From assembly GCA_900544675.1 (NCBI GenBank), contig UQVZ01000067.1, positions 1 through 12,009 of the forward strand: 12,009 nt of DNA, given 5' to 3'. Made by a program: the position numbers and the translations under genes. This document shows positions 7,217-12,009 of the stretch, piece by piece. This DNA comes from an uncultured Bacteroides sp. GTDB lineage: Bacteria > Bacteroidota > Bacteroidia > Bacteroidales > Bacteroidaceae. The first letter of the stretch is position 1, and each line of letters opens with the position of its first letter. Below the pieces are notes generated by a model that saw only the letters and a list, made by a program, of their open reading frames with translations, was not told the origin of the DNA and did no database searches.

Positions 7217-7666
7217 ATGGATTTATTCGAACAAATCAGCAATGATATCAAAGAAGCCATGAAGGCAAAAGACAAGGTAAGACTGGAAACCTTGCGTAAC
7301 GTAAAGAAAGTATTTCTCGAAGCCAAGACTGCTCCGGGAGCCAACGACACACTGAGCGACGACACAGCCCTGAAGCTGATGCAAAAGCTGGTGAAACAAG
7401 GAAAGGACTCGGCTGAGAGCTACCGCCAGGCAGGTCGTCCCGAGCTGGCAGAAGAAGAGATGGCACAAGTACACGTCATCGAAGCTTATCTCCCGAAACA
7501 GCTTTCTCCCGAAGAACTGGAAGCCAAACTGAAAGACATCATTGCCCGCACAGGCGCCACCAGCGGCAAAGACATGGGCAAGGTAATGGGTGTAGCTACC
7601 AAAGAACTTGCCGGACTGGCTGAAGGCCGTGCTATCTCGGCTAAAGTAAAAGAACTGCTGGGCTGA
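7217..7666 (+). CDS. yqeY: YqeY family GatB/YqeY-domain protein
   Basis: The 149-residue product is all helical and matches the small GatB/YqeY family, related to the tRNA-binding tail of the GatB subunit of aspartyl/glutamyl-tRNA amidotransferase. Its own cellular role is not established. Telling parts are the N-terminal DIKEAMKAKDKVRLETLRNV (10-29), the QGKDSAESYRQAGRPELAEEE stretch (61-81), EAYLPKQLSPEEL (89-101) and the C-terminal GKDMGKVMGVATKELAGLAEGR (117-138) ending in VKELLG. Length and motifs are typical. The ATG at 7217 follows an A/T-rich leader. It may be read through from ftsZ, though a 214-bp repeat-filled gap with a strong potential hairpin lies between them. Confidence 0.94.
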   Translation: MDLFEQISNDIKEAMKAKDKVRLETLRNVKKVFLEAKTAPGANDTLSDDTALKLMQKLVKQGKDSAESYRQAGRPELAEEEMAQVHVIEAYLPKQLSPEELEAKLKDIIARTGATSGKDMGKVMGVATKELAGLAEGRAISAKVKELLG

Positions 7667-7685
7667 TTTTCACCACAGATTACAC
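7666..7685 (+). repeat. 20-bp repeat, inverted partner of 5644-5663
   Basis: It begins with the last base of the yqeY stop codon and matches the reverse complement of 5644-5663 at 19 of 20 positions. As at the end of ftsZ, the repeat abuts the stop codon. Confidence 0.65.
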
Positions 7686-7697
7686 GTATTGATTTAA

Positions 7698-7776
7698 TTG
7701 AACACAGAGACACAGAGGCACAGAGAATATAAGTTGATACAAATAAAACTCTGTGCCTCTGTGTCTCTGTGTTCAA
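7698..7776. repeat. 28-bp perfect inverted repeat between convergent genes
   Basis: Arms 7698-7725 and 7749-7776 are perfect reverse complements around a 23-base A/T-rich loop. Each arm is a full CACAGAG-type unit, so two family copies face each other. It lies in the 116-bp gap between the yqeY stop and the HTCS stop and could act as a two-way terminator for both transcripts. A short T run (7785-7789) follows on the + strand only after 8 more bases, so the terminator role is an inference from place and stem strength. Confidence 0.75.
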
Positions 7777-7782
7777 ACGAAA

Positions 7783-10700
7783 CTATTTTTCACTTTTCTC
7801 ATTTTCCTCCTTGTATTCCGTAGGAGAAAGTCCATACATTTTCTTAAAGGCATTCGAGAAATGCGTCTGGCTACTGAAGCCTACCGAATAAGCCACCTGA
7901 GTAATGGTTAAATCTTTATTCTTCAACAACTCTGCAGCTTGCCTTAAACGAATGCTACGTATAAAGTCACTCGGCGTAAGCCCTGTCATGCTTTTTATGC
8001 GGCGATGCAGGTGTGTACGACTCATCCCGACTTCTTGTGTCAGCATCTCAACACTTAACATCGAATTATTGAGGTTCTCATTAATTACTTTCATGATGCG
8101 CTCCATCAAGACTTCATCATTACTTTGCAAAGCAATAGGAGCTACTTTCCCTTCCTGCAAGGCACTTCCCGAATATTTTCCTTTCAAGCGAATGCGGTTA
8201 TCAATCAGATTGGTGATAATCACATCCAGTTCTTCCATACTGAAAGGCTTGCCTAAATAAGCATCCGCACCTTGCTCTAGCCCTTCAATACGGTTAGCAA
8301 ATTCGGTTTTTGAAGTCAGCAGGACAATCGGAATATGATTGGTATTGACATTCTTTTTCAGCGTCTTTAATAACTGTATGCCATCCATTCCGGGCATCAC
8401 CACATCGGATATAATAATATCCGGTTGCTTGGCTACTGCTTTCTTCAACCCGTCATTGCCATCTACAGCCACATCTACATGATAATATCCTGAAAGATTA
8501 TCAGCCAAGAAATTACGCAAATCCTCATCGTCATCGATAACAAGCACATGGTAATTGGTACGACGCCTTTCCGGTTTTTCTTCTAATCCCTTTGGCAGGC
8601 TACATTCCATTTTTACTTCTTCTCTAACTACATGAGTCAGATGCTCTTCTGCAGTCGCCAACTCATCTTTCTTCAAATGTTTACAACCTAAAGGCAAACG
8701 CACCACAAAGCGACTGCCCTGCGTATCTTTACGGTTTTCGGCAAAAATCACACCATGATGTAACCCGACAAGCGATTTACACAGGTTCAAGCCAATGCCG
8801 AAGCCTAACGGAGTCGTAGATTGATTGGCTCCGCCTTGATAGAAACGTTCAAAAATCTTTTTAAGTTCTTTATCGCCCAAACCTTTTCCTGTATCTGCCA
8901 CACAGATTTCCAGGTAGTTTTTCAATAGTCCTGCCTCGGCTGGATTGCTTCCAGTTTTTAAACTCACTGTAATCATTCCACCACGAGGCGTATATTTTAA
9001 TGCGTTTGTCAATAGATTAACCAGCACTTTATCGAAATTATTCAAATCAATCCATACCTTAGGCAGGTTATCCGCAAACTCCGAAACCAAAGAAATATTC
9101 TTCTGCTGAGCCTGATCCGCAAATACATCCAATAACTCACTGACGAAAGACGGCATGTCTGTTTCTGTAAACCGAAGCCTCATCTGCCCTTTGTCAATAC
9201 GGCGGATATCTAACAATTGGTTCAAAAGATTCAAGATACGATTGGCATTGTAACGAATGGTCCAAAGCGCTTTGCTTGTTTCTGCATCATTGTCTTTCTT
9301 CAATAACTTTTCCAACGGAGAAACCATCAACGTAAGCGGCGAACGTATCTCATGTGCCACATTGATGAAAAATTGCAGCTTCATTTCTCCAATCTTTTCG
9401 TTGCGCTTACGCTTGATGGCAATATACGACAGATAGATAATCCCTATTAATAATAAGGTATAGACCAGCATGGCACCTGCGCTCAGATACCAAACCGGGG
9501 CAATACGAATCTGCACCGATTTCACCGGCGAATAAAGCCCATTCTCACAGGCACGGATTTCAAGCGTATAATTACCAGAAGACAAATGAGGATACTGTAT
9601 TCTTCCCTCTCCCGGACGTGTCTGATTCCATAGTTCTCCCAACTCTGCCAATCTGTATTCATAAATTATGTTACGGGCATCCCGAAAATCCATTGTAGAC
9701 ACATGAAATGTCAGGCTATTGTCTCCCGAAGCAAAACGAAAACAATCGGCATCAATAACCGGCTGTGTGACAACAGGACTTCCTCCAGAAAGGGTTTGTA
9801 AAGTCACTTTCCGATTCCGAATCATAACCTCCGTAATGCAAGGCGCTTTATCTAACTGGATTGGACGGATATCAACCGGATTGAAGCGGGTAATCCCTTT
9901 CTCTCCTCCAAAATAAATCGTCCCATTCTTATCTTGGGCATAACAGCCGTCCAGATAAACTTTGTCCTCCAACCCGTTTCCTGTATAGTAATTGGTTATC
10001 TTTAGTGAATCGCCAAGCGTAAGATGAGCAATCCCCTGTGCGGTACTACACCAGATATCCCCCTTTTTATCCTGCACCATACCACAAATCTTATTGTCGG
10101 GCAAGCCTTGTTCTTTAGTCAAAGTACGATATTGTTGCGTGTGAGGGTTGTAGTAAAGGATACCCTTCCGTGTACCGAACCAAATACAACCATTTTTATC
10201 TTCGATAATAGCAAACGCACTTGCCCTTATCCAGTCGCGAAAAGGCAAGCGTATGAAACATTGCTGATGCGTATCAAAACAACTGATGCCTCCATGATGT
10301 CCCATCCATATTCTGCCCTCAGAATCACAAAGAATAGCCGATATCCAAAAATTAATCAAATATTCTTTTCCTGCTAAATTCGTCTGATGACCAACAAAAC
10401 GCGATTGACCCGTAGGCAAATGATAACAAATTACACCTTCTCCCATCACAGACGCATACAAATTCTGTTTATCATCCTCTACGATGCAACGCATCACATA
10501 GTCTCCTTCAATGGGATATTCCAATCGCAGCCGTTGGGTTTTCCTATCCAATGTATATAAGCCTTGCCCGTTTACGCCAACCCAAAAAGTCCCCCTGCTA
10601 TCCTCATAAAGAGAACCTGCCGGATGCTGCATAGGGATGTGTCCGGTTATCCTTCCATCCATATCCAACCGATAGATTCCATCATCTTCTACCGAACACC

Positions 10701-10815
10701 AAAGGGTTCCATTCCGGTCACAACACAAAGCCAAGATTTCTCCAGGCGCTTGCGAAAACGACACAGGCTGATTGGTAAAATGAAAAGGCATGGGTGTATA
10801 AGGCAACATCAACAT
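7783..10815 (-). CDS. HTCS hybrid sensor-regulator, C-terminal fragment after nonsense codon
   Basis: This 1010-codon frame is the larger part of a hybrid two-component system protein. Fragment residues about 1-325 are Reg_prop propeller blades (for example GTFWVGVNGQGLYTLD at 75-90 and GCIWFGTRKGILYYNP at 209-224). The Y_Y_Y domain is at about 365-440, a membrane helix at 445-466, HisKA with INVAHEIRSPLT and phospho-acceptor H488, and HATPase with NALKYTP (604-610), DTGKGLG (641-647) and GFGIGL (671-676). A receiver follows with D761-D763, phospho-acceptor D804, T834 and K856, then an AraC-type helix-turn-helix at about 925-1003. All catalytic residues are present. The frame begins inside a propeller blade and has no signal peptide, so the ATG at 10815 is only the first Met after the stop codon. 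The same frame continues upstream into the fragment at 11766. Alone it could not place its sensor in the periplasm. Confidence 0.9.
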   Translation of the reverse strand: MLMLPYTPMPFHFTNQPVSFSQAPGEILALCCDRNGTLWCSVEDDGIYRLDMDGRITGHIPMQHPAGSLYEDSRGTFWVGVNGQGLYTLDRKTQRLRLEYPIEGDYVMRCIVEDDKQNLYASVMGEGVICYHLPTGQSRFVGHQTNLAGKEYLINFWISAILCDSEGRIWMGHHGGISCFDTHQQCFIRLPFRDWIRASAFAIIEDKNGCIWFGTRKGILYYNPHTQQYRTLTKEQGLPDNKICGMVQDKKGDIWCSTAQGIAHLTLGDSLKITNYYTGNGLEDKVYLDGCYAQDKNGTIYFGGEKGITRFNPVDIRPIQLDKAPCITEVMIRNRKVTLQTLSGGSPVVTQPVIDADCFRFASGDNSLTFHVSTMDFRDARNIIYEYRLAELGELWNQTRPGEGRIQYPHLSSGNYTLEIRACENGLYSPVKSVQIRIAPVWYLSAGAMLVYTLLLIGIIYLSYIAIKRKRNEKIGEMKLQFFINVAHEIRSPLTLMVSPLEKLLKKDNDAETSKALWTIRYNANRILNLLNQLLDIRRIDKGQMRLRFTETDMPSFVSELLDVFADQAQQKNISLVSEFADNLPKVWIDLNNFDKVLVNLLTNALKYTPRGGMITVSLKTGSNPAEAGLLKNYLEICVADTGKGLGDKELKKIFERFYQGGANQSTTPLGFGIGLNLCKSLVGLHHGVIFAENRKDTQGSRFVVRLPLGCKHLKKDELATAEEHLTHVVREEVKMECSLPKGLEEKPERRRTNYHVLVIDDDEDLRNFLADNLSGYYHVDVAVDGNDGLKKAVAKQPDIIISDVVMPGMDGIQLLKTLKKNVNTNHIPIVLLTSKTEFANRIEGLEQGADAYLGKPFSMEELDVIITNLIDNRIRLKGKYSGSALQEGKVAPIALQSNDEVLMERIMKVINENLNNSMLSVEMLTQEVGMSRTHLHRRIKSMTGLTPSDFIRSIRLRQAAELLKNKDLTITQVAYSVGFSSQTHFSNAFKKMYGLSPTEYKEENEKSEK

Positions 10816-10845
10816 TCCCTGATACTGACAACCAATCCATAAGTT

Positions 10846-10848
10846 TTA
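10846..10848 (-). other. In-frame TAA that splits the HTCS gene
   Basis: Reading the - strand, codons run GCC GAC AAA CAA TAA AAC TTA TGG ATT GGT. The ten codons after TAA spell NLWIGCQYQG and run straight into the ATG at 10815. Reg_prop blades read D-x-x-G-N/x-LW-x-G, so DKQ-stop-NLWIG is one blade with a sense codon, likely AAA, CAA or GAA, replaced by TAA. One base change explains it; no frameshift is needed. Confidence 0.9.
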
Positions 10849-11766
10849 TTGTTTGTCGGCAAATAAAGACGAAACTCTAATCCGATTGGTATCAATAAAC
10901 GGATTATACAACAGAAAATCAGTGATTGTCCGACTCCCCTTTTTGATTTCCATGACTCCATGTCCCTTTGTACCAATCAGAATATGACCGTCGGTAGTCA
11001 GCGTTGCTCTACTGAAATAAAAATCATGCTTATCACCTTTATACGCCAATGGGACTAACCGGTCAACAGTTTCGTCTAAACGATAGACCTCATAATTCGT
11101 GATGACATAAAGTCCTCCTTCTTGGTCTTCTACAATATCATTTACACTGGTAGGGGGCAACTTATACAACTTTTCTTCCTGAGTGGTCAAATCAATATGC
11201 ACCAACCCTTGGCGGTCGGTTCCCAGCCACAAACGCTGCCGACTATCTTCGTACAGAAGATACAAGTAACGATTGTGATAATATCGGTTTAAAGTCTGTA
11301 CCCGATAACCCATCATATTCTCCGGGTCCAGCCGATACAACCCCATGCCTGATACAACAAAATAGATTTCTCCATTCTTACGCTGCACAATGCTGGTAAT
11401 GTAGCCCTGTATGCCAGCAGCTTCCAACTGAACCGTCTGAAAACAATCACGCTCGGGAAAGTAGCATTGCAACCCGTTTCCTGTACCCACCCACAAACGC
11501 TGTGAACGGTCTATTAACAAATCCATCACATTATCGCTCGCTAAAGATGTAGAGTCTGATTCATCATGATAATACGTAACAAACTGCGTTCCATCGAAAC
11601 GCCGTAGTCCCTCATCTGTAGCCAACCATAAAAAGTTATGCTCATCCTGACAAACAGCAGTAATGTTCTGACACCCCATCTGCTTTTCATCCAGAAAATT
11701 CGTATTTTGCGCATAAAGCAGCTGGAATACGCCCAAAAGCAAACCTATCAATAGCGATGATTTCAT
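10846..11766 (-). CDS. HTCS hybrid sensor-regulator, N-terminal fragment
   Basis: This 306-residue product is the periplasmic start of the same HTCS. Residues 1-19 form a signal peptide (hydrophobic LLIGLLLGVFQLLYA, likely cut before Q20). Then come Reg_prop blades: NFLWLATDEGLRRFDG (44-59), QRLWVGTGNGLQ (89-100), GEIYFVVSGMGLYRLD (132-147), QRLWLGTDRQGLVHID (177-192), GGLYVITNYEVYRLD (217-231) and GHILIGTKGHGVMEI (260-274). It ends abruptly at LFADKQ, one residue or so before the next LWIG core. Joined to the downstream fragment with the stop as one residue, the protein would be 1327 residues, normal for HTCS regulators. On its own it would be an exported partial propeller with no membrane anchor. 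Confidence 0.9.
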   Translation of the reverse strand: MKSSLLIGLLLGVFQLLYAQNTNFLDEKQMGCQNITAVCQDEHNFLWLATDEGLRRFDGTQFVTYYHDESDSTSLASDNVMDLLIDRSQRLWVGTGNGLQCYFPERDCFQTVQLEAAGIQGYITSIVQRKNGEIYFVVSGMGLYRLDPENMMGYRVQTLNRYYHNRYLYLLYEDSRQRLWLGTDRQGLVHIDLTTQEEKLYKLPPTSVNDIVEDQEGGLYVITNYEVYRLDETVDRLVPLAYKGDKHDFYFSRATLTTDGHILIGTKGHGVMEIKKGSRTITDFLLYNPFIDTNRIRVSSLFADKQ

Positions 11767-12009
11767 TTACTTGTTTTTATTACAAAGATATTTAATTTTT
11801 ATAAAGGATACCTTTGTCTATACCTAAAATTAAATGACTATTTACCGATTTTTCACTTGATGTTACATCCGCGCATGATTATGTTACGTAGATGTATGCA
11901 GGGTGACAAACAAGCATCAATGCGACCGATTCGTTAATCCCTTTCCGAAACCCATTTAAGGGGACTTCTATAAATTAAATCCCTGATTATAAGTTGCATA
12001 AGCGGATAA
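11767..12009. other. Non-coding region upstream of the HTCS gene
   Basis: No open frame of note is seen in these 243 bases on either strand. They hold the candidate HTCS promoter (11783-11790) and two direct ATGTTACRT words 21 bp apart (11860-11868 and 11881-11889). Any polysaccharide-use genes under this regulator would lie outside the window. Confidence 0.55.
11783..11790 (-). promoter_or_regulatory. Candidate -7 box of the HTCS promoter
   Basis: On the - strand these bases read TATCTTTG, an exact TAnnTTTG match, 16 bases before the HTCS ATG at 11766. The leader would be very short. I see no clear -33 TTTG at 19-21 bp further upstream, where the sequence is simply A/T-rich. Confidence 0.45.

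Noticed and set aside
10846..10848. Recoding of TAA as an amino acid or programmed readthrough
   Set aside because: TAA is the strongest stop, no readthrough element is visible nearby, and other genes in the window use TAA as a normal stop (murG, ftsQ, ftsA).
7783..11766. Two separate genes, a periplasmic propeller protein and a histidine kinase
   Set aside because: The frame is continuous but for one TAA in the middle of a propeller blade, and the second part lacks a signal peptide and proper start.

Overview
The window looks like a chromosomal piece of a Bacteroides-type bacterium (Bacteroidales). The evidence is the protein families: a Bacteroidetes-style FtsA with a long charged C-terminal extension, and a one-component-like hybrid two-component sensor (HTCS) with Reg_prop, Y_Y_Y, HisKA, HATPase, receiver and AraC modules. 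It also fits the lack of clear Shine-Dalgarno sites, A/T-rich leaders and -7 boxes of the form TAnnTTTG.

Layout. Bases 1-632 hold no convincing gene but contain three evenly spaced palindromes, a degenerate copy of a CACAGAG-type repeat and some protein-like open stretches. Bases 633-7002 are the distal half of the dcw (division and cell wall) cluster on the + strand: murG, murC, ftsQ, ftsA, ftsZ. murG-murC and murC-ftsQ overlap and ftsQ-ftsA are 6 bp apart, so these four are almost certainly one transcript. ftsZ is set apart by a 250-bp spacer full of repeats. yqeY (7217-7666) follows after another repeat-rich spacer. On the - strand, converging on yqeY, lies one HTCS gene (11766 down to 7783) that an in-frame TAA at 10848-10846 cuts into two reading frames of 306 and 1010 codons. 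The last 243 bp, upstream of the HTCS gene, are non-coding.

How the genes work together. MurC adds L-Ala to UDP-MurNAc, the first committed step of the peptide stem. MurG makes lipid II from lipid I. FtsA anchors FtsZ filaments to the membrane, and FtsQ links the ring to the periplasmic part of the divisome. YqeY is a small GatB/YqeY-domain protein of unclear role. The HTCS is unrelated in function: such proteins normally switch on polysaccharide-use genes, but no susC/susD-like gene lies in view.

What stands out. The genes themselves are ordinary; I found no evidence of a new system. The interest is in (1) the single stop codon that splits the HTCS, (2) related repeats packed into every spacer around ftsZ and yqeY, including a 53-bp imperfect inverted repeat that begins inside the ftsZ stop codon and a 28-bp perfect one between yqeY and the HTCS, (3) three 15-bp palindromes at an exact 23-bp period upstream of murG, and (4) the coiled-coil insert in FtsA.
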